64,000 bases of DNA from Ignavibacteria bacterium (GTDB taxonomy: Bacteria > Bacteroidota > Ignavibacteria > Kapaibacteriales > UBA4661), in NCBI GenBank assembly GCA_014654705.1, contig JACVZY010000008.1, positions 1 through 64,000 on the forward strand, given 5' to 3'. Under the pieces are notes generated by a model. It was not told the DNA's origin. It saw only the letters and a program-made list of their open reading frames with translations, and did not search any database. The translations under genes were made by a program, and so were the position numbers. Below are positions 8,629 to 15,847 of this stretch, piece after piece (the first letter of the stretch is position 1; each line of letters starts with the position of its first letter).

Positions 8629-10667
8629 AAACTTACTGATAATGGTAATTCCACAATAAACGTCGCGCCCTTCCCCACCTCCGATTCGCACCACACACGC
8701 CCCTGCATCGCTTCCACCATTTTTTTGACGATGCTTAGTCCCAGACCCGTGCTATATTCGCCGCCTGTTGGTCGGGCAGAAAGACGAGCGAATTTTCCGA
8801 AGAGCTTCGTCATTTCCTCTGCCGAAATTCCCGCACCTTCGTCCTGCACTTCCACGCGAATCCATTCGGTGTCGGCTTTCACGCGGATAAACACCTTCTT
8901 ACCGAGCGGCGAATATTTCACCGCATTCGAGATAATATTGTCCAGCACCTGTTTGGTTGCTGATTCGTCTGCAAAAACAAAGAAGGGTGTTGTCGTCGTC
9001 ATGTCGGTATGCAATGTAATATCTTTTTCTTTAGCGCGGGAGGTGTACTCTTCAACAATAGTCCTCAGGTTCGGCACAATATCGAAATGAACCGGATGCA
9101 ACGTCAAAGCGCCCCGCTCAATGACATTCACATCCAATAGGTTGGAGATAATTTCTGTCATTCTCACCGCCACCGCATTGATGGTGCTAATCTGCTCTTG
9201 AACGTCATTATCGGTCATGCGCTCGAAATAGCGTGTTATCGTTCCCGTTGTCAGGATGATATGTGCAAGCGGATTTTTTAGGTCGTGAGCGGCTATACCC
9301 AAAAACTCATTTTTTTCATTGTGCAAATGCTGAAGCAGTGCGTTGCTTTCCGTAAGTTCGGCATTGGACAACTCTATCTCTCTGGCTTGATGTTCCAAAA
9401 TCCCCTGCTGCCGCAAGATTTCATTATTGGCATTCAGAAGTTCGGTGTTTTTTTGTTCCAAGGCGTTGCCCGAACGCTGTTTGAGATTGTACTGATGTAT
9501 TCCCCAACCGAGAATGATGCTCAAGAGGACAAGACCCGCAATAAGAATGTTGCGAATGATGGTCGCGCGGCTCTGCTCCATGTTTTGGATAATGCGGGCT
9601 TGTTCGAGCCGTTGAATATCAAAGTCTTTTCGTTCGGTGTCGTACATTGCTTGTAAGGAGGCAATACGCTTTGCGCTTTCGGTATTGTAGAGAGTATCAC
9701 TCAGCAAAGCCGCTTGGCTACTAAATTTGTATGCCGTGCGATAGTCATTTTCGACCGCATAACATTCTGCCAACAGAATAGCAATGTATCGTTCTTCAGA
9801 ACGGTAGCCTAATGCTGTTGCAACCTGATATGCTTTTGTAGCCAATGCTCGTGCGTCCGACGGTCTATGGTGAGCAAGATGGAGAAGAGCCAAATAATAG
9901 TACGCTTTCATCAGACCGGGTTGGTCGCCAATGGCGGAAGAAAGGTTTGCTGACCGTAAAAAATACTCTTCCGCTAGAGCGGTATCACGTTTGTCGAGGG
10001 AAACCAGTCCGATATTGTGATACGCCCGTGATGCAAACGCTGAATCTCCGAGAGCGAATTGAATGGACAACGCATACTGAAATTCCACGAGGGCACTATC
10101 GTAATTCTGCGTTTTCCATAGCACGAGTCCTAAATTATTCCGAATATAACTCACCAGTTCTTTGTCTCTTATTGCTACGGCAATGGGTAATGCTTTGCGG
10201 AGGTATGTGCCGGCAAGAGCGTACTGGCTTTTTTGTTGGTTGATAAGCCCTAATGCGTTCAGCGACTTTGCAATACCTGAACTATCGCCAATGTACTCGC
10301 TGAGGCGAACAGCCCGCAATAAATGTTCGACAGCTTTTTCCGTAAACCCCTTATCCATAAAAAAGATGCCTATATTCCGAAGCGCAAATGTCTCGCCGAT
10401 GGTGTCCGCAATAGTTTGTGCAAGCACTTGCGCCTTTTGAGCATATTCGGTTGCTTTATCTGGATTCGTAAATCGGTATGCTCGTGCCAGTGCGTTCAGG
10501 GTTCTCACAAAAGACGTATCGGCGCGGTTGCTTCTTTCCGCATTCCGCACAATGTTTTGGAGGCTGTCTATTGTCCGCGAAGGTTGCCCAATTCCATCTA
10601 CTGCCCCAAAGAGCATGAGTGCAGCGACAATGAACATTACAATCGGAAGTCTCCACAAATTTTTCAT
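8625..10667 (-). CDS. TPR-repeat sensor histidine kinase, first of the array
   Basis: A 680-residue kinase. A signal peptide (about 1-28, ending near GIGQ) precedes tetratricopeptide repeats (about 45-340; for example EKAVEHLLRAVRLSEYIGD). A transmembrane helix (about 370-392, ILIAGLVLLSIILGWGI), coiled coil, HisKA (GIAAHDLKNPLAHIIL) and HATPase_c (DNIISNAVKYSPLGK, DEGAGIS, LFGKFARLSARPTGGEYS, TGLGLSIVKKM) follow. The TPR part is predicted to be periplasmic. It heads the minus-strand kinase cluster, and its stop overlaps the next kinase start by 4 bp. The 550 bp upstream contain no intact gene on this strand, so the array promoter should lie just above 10667. The family is common in Bacteroidota; its ligand is unknown. 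Confidence 0.88.
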   Translation of the reverse strand: MKNLWRLPIVMFIVAALMLFGAVDGIGQPSRTIDSLQNIVRNAERSNRADTSFVRTLNALARAYRFTNPDKATEYAQKAQVLAQTIADTIGETFALRNIGIFFMDKGFTEKAVEHLLRAVRLSEYIGDSSGIAKSLNALGLINQQKSQYALAGTYLRKALPIAVAIRDKELVSYIRNNLGLVLWKTQNYDSALVEFQYALSIQFALGDSAFASRAYHNIGLVSLDKRDTALAEEYFLRSANLSSAIGDQPGLMKAYYYLALLHLAHHRPSDARALATKAYQVATALGYRSEERYIAILLAECYAVENDYRTAYKFSSQAALLSDTLYNTESAKRIASLQAMYDTERKDFDIQRLEQARIIQNMEQSRATIIRNILIAGLVLLSIILGWGIHQYNLKQRSGNALEQKNTELLNANNEILRQQGILEHQAREIELSNAELTESNALLQHLHNEKNEFLGIAAHDLKNPLAHIILTTGTITRYFERMTDNDVQEQISTINAVAVRMTEIISNLLDVNVIERGALTLHPVHFDIVPNLRTIVEEYTSRAKEKDITLHTDMTTTTPFFVFADESATKQVLDNIISNAVKYSPLGKKVFIRVKADTEWIRVEVQDEGAGISAEEMTKLFGKFARLSARPTGGEYSTGLGLSIVKKMVEAMQGRVWCESEVGKGATFIVELPLSVSL

Positions 10668-10965
10668 TGAACTGATCCTTTTCCTTCGGGCAATAAAAGG
10701 GTGATTTTATCGGTGACGTGCGTGATACAGCGGGACAGCATTCCCCAACGCACTACAACACGGACGACGGTGTTTTATAGTGTAATGCGTGACTCATGAC
10801 TTTCCTGAGCAAATGGAGCGCAGAAAACGCTCCGATACTCCCTGTCCACAAAATGGGAGCAGGTCATATTATCAAAAAACAATACCATGTTCGAGGCTAC
10901 TTTGAGTACATTTGAGATGTACATAATTCTTCATTGTATTCACGCGGTATTCGGGAGACAAAAGT

Positions 10966-11046
10966 ATGGACGCGACAGTCAACAGCCTGAACTGGTTTGA
11001 AATTTCGGTCAGCGATATTGCACGAGCAAAGACCTTTTACAAATAA
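10966..11046 (+). pseudogene. 26-codon N-terminal fragment of a VOC/glyoxalase-family protein
   Basis: The ATG at 10966 opens a frame reading MDATVNSLNWFEISVSDIAR then AKTFYK, followed by TAA TAG. This matches the first beta-alpha unit of VOC-superfamily proteins ('...nWFEIpV.DmeRAkkFY...'). Nothing after the double stop resembles the rest of a roughly 120-residue VOC domain. I infer that an insertion or deletion replaced the remainder, marking the left edge of the small accessory island that follows. Too short to be functional. Confidence 0.6.
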
Positions 11047-11160
11047 TAGCTGCCAACTTCTCCAAAGCATAACACGTGGAGAGCCACAACCATCTCCATA
11101 CGTTCATTATCATTCAGTTTTCCCGTGCTTCCCGCCTCCCTATTTTGCATCCACGTTATC

Positions 11161-11179
11161 AGCCATGGTAATCATGGCG
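11161..11179. promoter_or_regulatory. Imperfect palindrome upstream of the first small island gene
   Basis: AGCCATGGTAATCATGGCG is a near-palindrome (CCATG...CATGG arms) ending 45 bp before the start codon at 11225. A closely matching copy lies before the gene at 11678. Matching sites at similar distances before two genes suggest a shared operator; this is inference only. Confidence 0.45.
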
Positions 11180-11224
11180 ACGATGGCGGTCATTTTTCAC
11201 CACCACATTTGAAAAGGATGCACA

Positions 11225-11551
11225 ATGGATATTGCATTGTCGCAAATCACCAAGCTGGAAGGCATTGCCACGCAAGCCAACGGCAATTACCGCCAGTTCA
11301 CCGAACTCCAAGATTTCGTCGGCGCGGTGCGCTCCATCGGAACGCTGGAGAAAAATTGCACCGACGCGCTTGCGGCGTTTGATATTCTGCAAGCCGACGC
11401 AGACGGCAAAGTTATCGTCTTTGCCAAAGGCGTTGACGGCGAAGTGCAGTTCACGCCCGATACGGCGTTCCGCACGGCATTGGATAGCATCAAGACCGCG
11501 CTCACCTCTGCAAAAACTGCCGTTGGTGCTGTGCAGTTTCCCCTTCCGTAA
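11225..11551 (+). CDS. Small soluble protein of unknown function (accessory island gene 1)
   Basis: A 108-residue protein that I do not recognise. It is mostly helical-looking and Ala-rich, with a central stretch (VIVFAKGVDGEVQFTP) that could form beta strands; no signal peptide or membrane segment. The start is supported by a strong AAAAGGA site 7 bp upstream, unlike many chromosomal neighbours, which lack one. A palindrome copy lies about 45 bp upstream. It is followed by a hairpin (11558-11593) and then two small membrane-protein genes on the same strand, all ending at one strong terminator. That arrangement suggests a compact imported unit, possibly of phage origin. GC content and codon usage look somewhat higher in GC than the kinase genes. 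Confidence 0.55.
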   Translation: MDIALSQITKLEGIATQANGNYRQFTELQDFVGAVRSIGTLEKNCTDALAAFDILQADADGKVIVFAKGVDGEVQFTPDTAFRTALDSIKTALTSAKTAVGAVQFPLP

Positions 11552-11557
11552 ATTTCA

Positions 11558-11593
11558 AAGCGGTAGAACGGGTTTGAAACCGTTCTACCGCTT
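11558..11593. repeat. Perfect 14-bp hairpin between island genes
   Basis: AAGCGGTAGAACGG and its exact reverse complement flank an 8-base loop. No T-run follows, so it is not a classical terminator. It resembles the GTAGAACGG...CCGTTCTAC type of intergenic palindromic repeat found scattered in many bacterial genomes; it could also act in mRNA processing. Confidence 0.6.
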
Positions 11594-11629
11594 AGTTGAA
11601 ACAAAGTTTCCATTTCACCCTATCCCACC

Positions 11630-11648
11630 AGCCATGGTAACCATGGCT
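11630..11648. promoter_or_regulatory. Perfect palindrome AGCCATGG-TAA-CCATGGCT upstream of holin-like gene
   Basis: Eight-base arms are perfectly symmetric around TAA. It is a second copy of the site at 11161-11179, differing at two positions, and ends 29 bp before the start at 11678. Its position and symmetry fit a repressor operator shared by the island genes; no regulator gene is obvious inside the island. Confidence 0.5.
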
Positions 11649-11677
11649 TTCGCATACTTTCGATAAGGAGAGCAATC

Positions 11678-11938
11678 ATGCCTTCAGAAACACCATCACC
11701 AACCAAATTTCGTATTCCATCGGTCTTTCAATGGATAGCCGCCGCGCCAACGCTCATCGGCAAAATCCAGCGGTTCATTGCTTCGGCACAGGCGAAGAAC
11801 TGGACAACAAGCGCCGTTGCGTTTGTGGCGCTCATTGCATACTTGGGCAATCATTTCGGCTTGCCGATAGACGACGGCACGGTACGGATGCTGGAAGCTG
11901 CCGCGATTGCGGTCATCGGCTTTTTCACGGGCAAATAA
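11678..11938 (+). CDS. Small membrane protein, holin-like
   Basis: An 86-residue protein with a short polar N-terminus, a possible amphipathic helix (about 18-38), and two hydrophobic segments, about 44-60 (TTSAVAFVALIAYLG) and about 70-85 (LEAAAIAVIGFFTG). They are separated by a short turn containing GLPIDDGT. This size, the paired C-terminal helices and the 'GLPID..t...l.aaaiaviGFFtgk' ending resemble small phage holin-type proteins. The start has an excellent RBS (ATAAGGAGAGCAATCATG). It sits between the unknown 108-residue protein and a spanin-like protein. No endolysin gene is nearby, so if this is a lysis cassette it is incomplete, or has another use such as gene-transfer-agent or tailocin release. 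Confidence 0.6.
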   Translation: MPSETPSPTKFRIPSVFQWIAAAPTLIGKIQRFIASAQAKNWTTSAVAFVALIAYLGNHFGLPIDDGTVRMLEAAAIAVIGFFTGK

Positions 11939-12005
11939 GTCATCAATCCTCAAAAACTTGATGCCGCATGGAAATCACTTACCTCACTGGCGGAGGACAT
12001 CACCC

Positions 12006-12203
12006 ATGGACAAACTTGAGTTGTACATTATTACGGGTTTGGTGTCGGTGATAGCGTATTTCCTGAAGGCGTTGCATGGCGACGTGCTGGGCATCCGTCA
12101 AAACCTTCAGCATATTGAGAAAGAAATCGCCGTGAAGCACCAAGCCGACGAAGACCGCGACCGCAGGCTTGAAAATGTTGAGAAGATTGTACATAAAGAA
12201 TGA
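12006..12203 (+). CDS. Small N-terminally anchored coiled-coil protein (spanin/holin-accessory-like)
   Basis: A 65-residue protein. The N-terminal hydrophobic segment (LYIITGLVSVIAYFLKAL, about 5-22) is followed by a highly charged helix (about 28-65, IEKEIAVKHQADEDRDRRLE). This layout matches small phage inner-membrane spanins and holin-accessory proteins, but is also found in many unrelated small proteins. GGAGG lies 9 bp before the ATG at 12006. An alternative upstream frame start (11907) overlaps the previous gene and lacks such a site. The stop codon runs straight into a strong terminator, so this is the last gene of the small operon. Confidence 0.55.
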   Translation: MDKLELYIITGLVSVIAYFLKALHGDVLGIRQNLQHIEKEIAVKHQADEDRDRRLENVEKIVHKE

Positions 12204-12241
12204 AGCCCGCCTCAAGCATTACGCTTGAGGCGGGCTTTTTT
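12203..12241 (+). terminator. Strong intrinsic terminator closing the small-gene operon
   Basis: A perfect 15-bp stem (AAGCCCGCCTCAAGC / GCTTGAGGCGGGCTT), a 5-base loop and a T-run. It begins at the last base of the stop codon of the spanin-like gene. Confidence 0.92.
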
Positions 12242-12280
12242 ATTATTGGATGCAAGCGGGAAATTTTGTGTATTTGTGAG

Positions 12281-12526
12281 ATGAAAAATCAGAACCGAAT
12301 CTTCAAGTCAAAAATTATTATGGGCTACATCAAAGACCCCGAAGGCGTTGTCCTGTATGTGGAGCATCGCCAACCCACTCCCGAAGAAGACCGTGAAGTG
12401 AGCGAGTATATTGCCCGTAGCCGAGCGAAGCGCTTGGCAGCGCAGAAATCATCGCAAACACCAACGAAAAAAACTTCTCCGTCTGTACGTGTGAAAAAAC
12501 GTTCGCGTGCTACTATTTTGGCATAA
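12281..12526 (+). CDS. Small basic protein of unknown function (accessory island gene 4)
   Basis: An 81-residue protein starting MKNQNR; an internal start at 12320 (MGYIKDPEGVVLYVE) gives 68 residues. The N-terminal part (GYIKDPEGVVLYVEHRQPT) looks like a short beta hairpin. A helix (PEEDREVSEYIARSRAKRLA) follows, then a Lys/Arg/Ser/Thr-rich tail (KKTSPSVRVKKRSRA) that could bind nucleic acid. I do not recognise the family. It lies alone between two strong terminators (12203-12241 and 12545-12586), so it has its own promoter and is probably a separate transcription unit. Coding status is supported by the terminator arrangement, not by homology. Confidence 0.5.
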   Translation: MKNQNRIFKSKIIMGYIKDPEGVVLYVEHRQPTPEEDREVSEYIARSRAKRLAAQKSSQTPTKKTSPSVRVKKRSRATILA

Positions 12527-12544
12527 AATGTTTAGTGAAGAGAT

Positions 12545-12586
12545 AAAAAGCCCGCTTGGAAGCATTCGTTTTCAAGCGGGCTTTTT
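12545..12586 (+). terminator. Strong intrinsic terminator
   Basis: A 14-bp stem (AAAAAGCCCGCTTG / CAAGCGGGCTTTTT) with a 14-base loop and U-rich 3' side, 18 bp after the stop of the small basic-protein gene. Its core (AGCCCGC...GCGGGCT) is nearly the same as that of the terminator at 12203-12241. Confidence 0.9.
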
Positions 12587-12660
12587 CTTTGTTCTTCAGA
12601 GTTTGTTTCTTAGCTTTGAGAGATACCTCCATCCAGAATTCACATCAAAATACCTTCTCC

Positions 12661-13935
12661 ATGATTTTCAATCTTACTCCCTCAAGCCTCGAAGCAGTGC
12701 AAGAAGCACTTGAGCAGGTCCTTAATCCTCAAAGCGACATTCGCATTAAGATAGAAGGCGAATTGCAAGAAGATCATCCCGAATGGTTTGAGTTCATGCT
12801 GAAACATGAATTGAGTGAATATGTAAAAGCCGTCTTGAAGGAAAAAGTTTTTGTCCCAACCAATATCATGATGAACAATGGATTGGGATCGGAGAGTTTG
12901 CTCTTTACTTTGCCCCAATGTCTAGTGCAAATGGTTTTAGAAACATGTTCAGTCGAAGGCACTATGCAATGGTTCAATACAATTTACCACACTTCAACAG
13001 CTGAAGGGCAGTTTGTTGCAGCGCTATGGGGATTGCAATGTGAAGAGCATTGTCATTTGTCCCCCAAAATTGAAGTTATGCCGTTTGAATCCTTTGAGTC
13101 ATCAAGCAAGGAATGGATACGAGAACATTATACGCCGAAAAGTATAAGTAAAAAAATGGATAACCTGTTTGTACCATTTGCAGCACTACAAGAGCCGGAT
13201 TCTATTTTAATCATCAAGACGAAAATAGAGCCTCTTTTTGAAAGTGTAGATGAACGAGCAACAGACGATACATCTTTGAACAAAGACAGAGAACTTCTAT
13301 CAGAAATCATACAAATCCTAACATTTGTTGGTCCATGTAGCGTTGCCACGGGAGCGATGTGGTTTGAGTTTGTTGATTCAAATATTCGGAAATTAGAGAC
13401 TGGTCGTCAGACTATACAGCCTAGCCAAGAAATTTTCCCAATGAGTTTCAAGAATATTTCAATGTTTGATAACGAAATAGCAAAGCAAGTAATACCTGGT
13501 TATCTAAATCTTGATAGCAAACTTCAGCAAAAACTTCTTGTCTCAGCCGGACGGCTCAATAATGCTATCCGCAGAAGTAATATTGGTAACCAAGCTATTG
13601 AATTAGCAACAGCTATGGAATCACTTGTTGTGGGAGCGGATGGTAAAAATGGAGAAATCACTTTCAAAATAGCCTTGCGAACAGCATTGTTGCTTGGCAA
13701 TACTTTTTCGGAGCGGGATCATATCAGAAAGCTCATTAAAACACTTTATGCTGTGCGTAGTGATATGGTTCACGAAGGTGCTGTAAAACCTGAAAACCTC
13801 AAGAAATTTGGTTTAGAGCAAATCAACGAGGTATTTCAAATTTGCGCTTCAATTGCTCAAAAAATCATTACCACAGGGAAAATACCGGATTGGAACAGTC
13901 TCGAACTTGGTGATGGGGTTAAGTCAACAGACTAA
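12661..13935 (+). CDS. HEPN-domain protein (Apea-like), possible RNase
   Basis: A 424-residue protein starting at 12661 (MIFNLTPSS); an extension to 12556 would overlap the upstream terminator and is rejected. The first 290 residues are an N-terminal domain I cannot place. The C-terminal part (about 300-415) matches the Apea-like HEPN fold. One helix carries AIELATAMESLVVG, another SERDHIRKLIKTLYAVRSDM, and the signature is R366-S-D-M-V-H371-E-G, an R-x4-H motif used by HEPN ribonucleases. HEPN proteins of this type occur in anti-phage defence and RNA cleavage, but many are uncharacterised. It stands directly after the small phage-like island and lower-GC codon use sets it apart, both consistent with acquisition. 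No nucleotidyltransferase (MNT) or other antitoxin partner is adjacent. Confidence 0.72.
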   Translation: MIFNLTPSSLEAVQEALEQVLNPQSDIRIKIEGELQEDHPEWFEFMLKHELSEYVKAVLKEKVFVPTNIMMNNGLGSESLLFTLPQCLVQMVLETCSVEGTMQWFNTIYHTSTAEGQFVAALWGLQCEEHCHLSPKIEVMPFESFESSSKEWIREHYTPKSISKKMDNLFVPFAALQEPDSILIIKTKIEPLFESVDERATDDTSLNKDRELLSEIIQILTFVGPCSVATGAMWFEFVDSNIRKLETGRQTIQPSQEIFPMSFKNISMFDNEIAKQVIPGYLNLDSKLQQKLLVSAGRLNNAIRRSNIGNQAIELATAMESLVVGADGKNGEITFKIALRTALLLGNTFSERDHIRKLIKTLYAVRSDMVHEGAVKPENLKKFGLEQINEVFQICASIAQKIITTGKIPDWNSLELGDGVKSTD

Positions 13936-14300
13936 AAACCATTCTCACTAAGTATTGTTTGCCGTATTTATCAAACCCTTGCTGATTTGCCTCATCGGTG
14001 CGCCGGCATTTGTGCTTTACTTCGTACTCTCTTTGCCTCAGCGTCATCGGGGACGATGGTTTCGTCCTCGCGCGGCGCTCCGGCGAAACCATCGCCCCCG
14101 TGTATCATTCGCTCCGAGCTTCCCCGCGTGAACGCGCGTCCGCTCGGCGGTTGTGTCTGTCTATACTGGTTATATGTTCGTGACTGGTTTTGTCGGTGGT
14201 TTGTGATGATTCCTTTACAAACCTACGCCACGTGCGTATGGTCTTCAACTTTCAAAGAACTTTTTTTCTAAATAGGTGTACCGTACTGAAACCCGACCTT

Positions 14301-14362
14301 CTCCCAAAGGAAGAAGGAGAAAGAAAAATGGCTCTGTATCTTGTTTTCTCTTCCTTTGGGAG
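14301..14362. repeat. Intergenic palindromic repeat with CTCCCAAAGGAAG arms
   Basis: 13-bp perfect arms at 14301-14313 and 14350-14362. The right side continues as GGGAGAGGGTTGAGGTAAGGG, the reverse complement of the widespread 'CCCT(C)ACC-CAACCCTCTCCC' intergenic repeat type. It is probably a non-autonomous repeat rather than a gene-specific signal. Confidence 0.6.
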
Positions 14363-14399
14363 AGGGTTGAGGTAAGGGACAAAGGTTTTCAAAATGAAA

Positions 14400-14443
14400 A
14401 AGCAGATAAAAACGGAGTGTGTACTCTCTTCTTTTATCTGCTT
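14400..14443 (-). terminator. Intrinsic terminator of the chemotaxis-type operon
   Basis: A 12-bp perfect stem (AAGCAGATAAAA / TTTTATCTGCTT) with a 20-base loop. On the minus strand it is followed by TTTTTC and lies 30 bp beyond the stop of the FIST-like gene. Confidence 0.75.
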
Positions 14444-14473
14444 GTTCTGTATGGTTCGTAGGTTGATAAAGGT

Positions 14474-15463
14474 TCACCCCACGCGTTCAAACGTTGCCGA
14501 AACTAAGGTTTGATTAAACAAGACATAGTTAATTTCTCCAAAGGTCATCGGTCCTGTTATAGTCAGTTTCTTACCCTCTAACTCAGCATATAAATAATTC
14601 AAAATACAGTTACATGAAAATACGGGGGCGGCGTTCTGCTGTGTTGCTAATAATTCATTAAAAGCTGTATCGTAAGGCTTAGATAAAGGAGTAGCGAGCT
14701 TATATTCTACGCCTTTCAGTACCGGAGCAAACATACTGACCGACTGTGTTGCTTCATCAATATTGGCAAAACATACATTAATCATTGCACCGTAGTAATC
14801 CGCTACCAACGGCAGGCGCAAGTCTCCGTTATATTTTTTCATTACTTCTGCAAAACTTGATTTCACACCATTAACAAAGCACTCAGTTTGTGCAAACCCT
14901 GTTTTCTCAAAGGTCAGTGTGTCGCCGGCACCTTGTGTAAAAAGATTCACAATTTCCAACCGTGCTTGGATACCATCGGGCAACTCGCAGTGCATTACGA
15001 CCGCTTTATCATCTAATCTTTCGCCAGTTTTGCCGTTGAAGACGGTGGGTTTTGTTTTTCCGATTTCATCTACATGAGTCCCTGCAACCCATCCGGTGAT
15101 AGGCTTTGCAAAGATATTATTGTACATAATCGCGTTCTCTGCATATTCAGTATGCACTTCAGTAAATGCAGGAATAATAATAATCGAAAGTCCGTTCTCC
15201 GGTGCGTCTGCGGTAACATTCGGAATAGAGCCGGCATCGTAATTTGTTATGGAAACAATATGTGCATCGGAGGGCAGAGTATCCACATAAATTTCGTTAT
15301 CGCTGTACAATCCACCGCGTTCGCTCATGAAGTAAGGAATTGAGCCGCCTATCCAATTTCCTTTTGGCAGTTTGGCTAAAAGTGTATCTGTGGCACCGAG
15401 CAAGAGCATCTTGCCATCGTGGATCATCTGTTCAACTTCCTGAAAAGAAAAAAGAGTTTTCAT
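14474..15463 (-). CDS. FIST-like putative sensory protein (DUF6976-type)
   Basis: A 329-residue cytoplasmic protein. It opens with FSFQEVEQMIHDGKMLLLGA and KLPKGNWIGGSIPYFM, followed by a glycine/isoleucine-rich core (GLSIIIIPAF). It ends with APVFSCNCILNYLYAELEGK and TGPMTFGEINYVLFNQT. The 'fsCn.il.y......f....GpmtfGEI.y...NqT' ending resembles the C-terminal part of FIST domains, proposed small-ligand sensors often linked to chemotaxis proteins. I recall similar proteins grouped as DUF6976, with moderate certainty. It is the last gene of a minus-strand operon headed by a methyl-accepting chemotaxis protein, which supports a sensory role. The ligand is unknown. Confidence 0.62.
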   Translation of the reverse strand: MKTLFSFQEVEQMIHDGKMLLLGATDTLLAKLPKGNWIGGSIPYFMSERGGLYSDNEIYVDTLPSDAHIVSITNYDAGSIPNVTADAPENGLSIIIIPAFTEVHTEYAENAIMYNNIFAKPITGWVAGTHVDEIGKTKPTVFNGKTGERLDDKAVVMHCELPDGIQARLEIVNLFTQGAGDTLTFEKTGFAQTECFVNGVKSSFAEVMKKYNGDLRLPLVADYYGAMINVCFANIDEATQSVSMFAPVLKGVEYKLATPLSKPYDTAFNELLATQQNAAPVFSCNCILNYLYAELEGKKLTITGPMTFGEINYVLFNQTLVSATFERVG

Positions 15464-15516
15464 GTATTGAGCCTTGTGAAGGGGAGAAGAAAATTGTGAA
15501 TAGTAAAAGAAACGTC

Positions 15517-15741
15517 TTAACTGAAAATCTGCTGCAAATCACCGGCAGCCATCTTTTCATATTTCGTAAAGAAGGCATACGCCTCGTCAATACATTTTTG
15601 GATGTTAGCCTCAGATCCATCAGTCTTGATTGCAAGCTGAATACGTTGTGCCAACATCTTCGTTGCCAGGAACGAAAACGTATATCGCTTTTGGGCAAGG
15701 ACGAATTCCTTCCATTTGGGATTTGTTTTGGGTTGGAGCAT
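15517..15741 (-). CDS. Small helical protein between MCP and FIST-like genes
   Basis: 74 residues from the ATG at 15741 (MLQPKTNPKWKEFVLAQKRY); a TTG at 15801 would give 94. It is rich in Lys/Gln/Ala and predicted to be largely helical, with no membrane segment, signal peptide or cysteine cluster. I do not recognise the family. It lies in a three-gene run on the minus strand, about 105 bp after the MCP gene and 53 bp before the FIST-like gene. Conserved placement between a receptor and a candidate sensor would suggest an adaptor or linker role, but that is inference. Confidence 0.62.
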   Translation of the reverse strand: MLQPKTNPKWKEFVLAQKRYTFSFLATKMLAQRIQLAIKTDGSEANIQKCIDEAYAFFTKYEKMAAGDLQQIFS

Positions 15742-15847
15742 TATATTTTTATGAGAAAGTGATTCAAATCCCGGGAATTCCGGGAGTGACTTATCGTTCA
15801 AAGAATGTCATTGTAAAAGCATTGTCCATTGTAGTCAATGTAATCTC

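Larger units (their letters stand above)
13936..14473. other. 538-bp gap: no intact gene, several inverted repeats
   Basis: Between the HEPN gene and the convergent FIST-like gene. 14054-14064 (CGATGGTTTCG) and 14084-14094 (CGAAACCATCG) form an 11-bp inverted repeat around a GC-rich 19-base spacer. Two further hairpins follow (listed separately). Short open frames across 13987-14270 have no recognisable product and look non-coding. Confidence 0.6.

Noticed and set aside
11558-11593. Terminator between island genes 1 and 2
   Set aside because: The stem is perfect but no T-run follows on either strand; listed as a palindromic repeat instead.
12556-12660. N-terminal extension of the HEPN gene
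   Set aside because: It would translate through the right arm of a strong terminator hairpin; the ATG at 12661 is more plausible.
13987-14271. Short plus-strand frames downstream of the HEPN gene
   Set aside because: Arg/Ser/Pro-rich, interrupted in every frame and containing an inverted repeat; no recognisable product.
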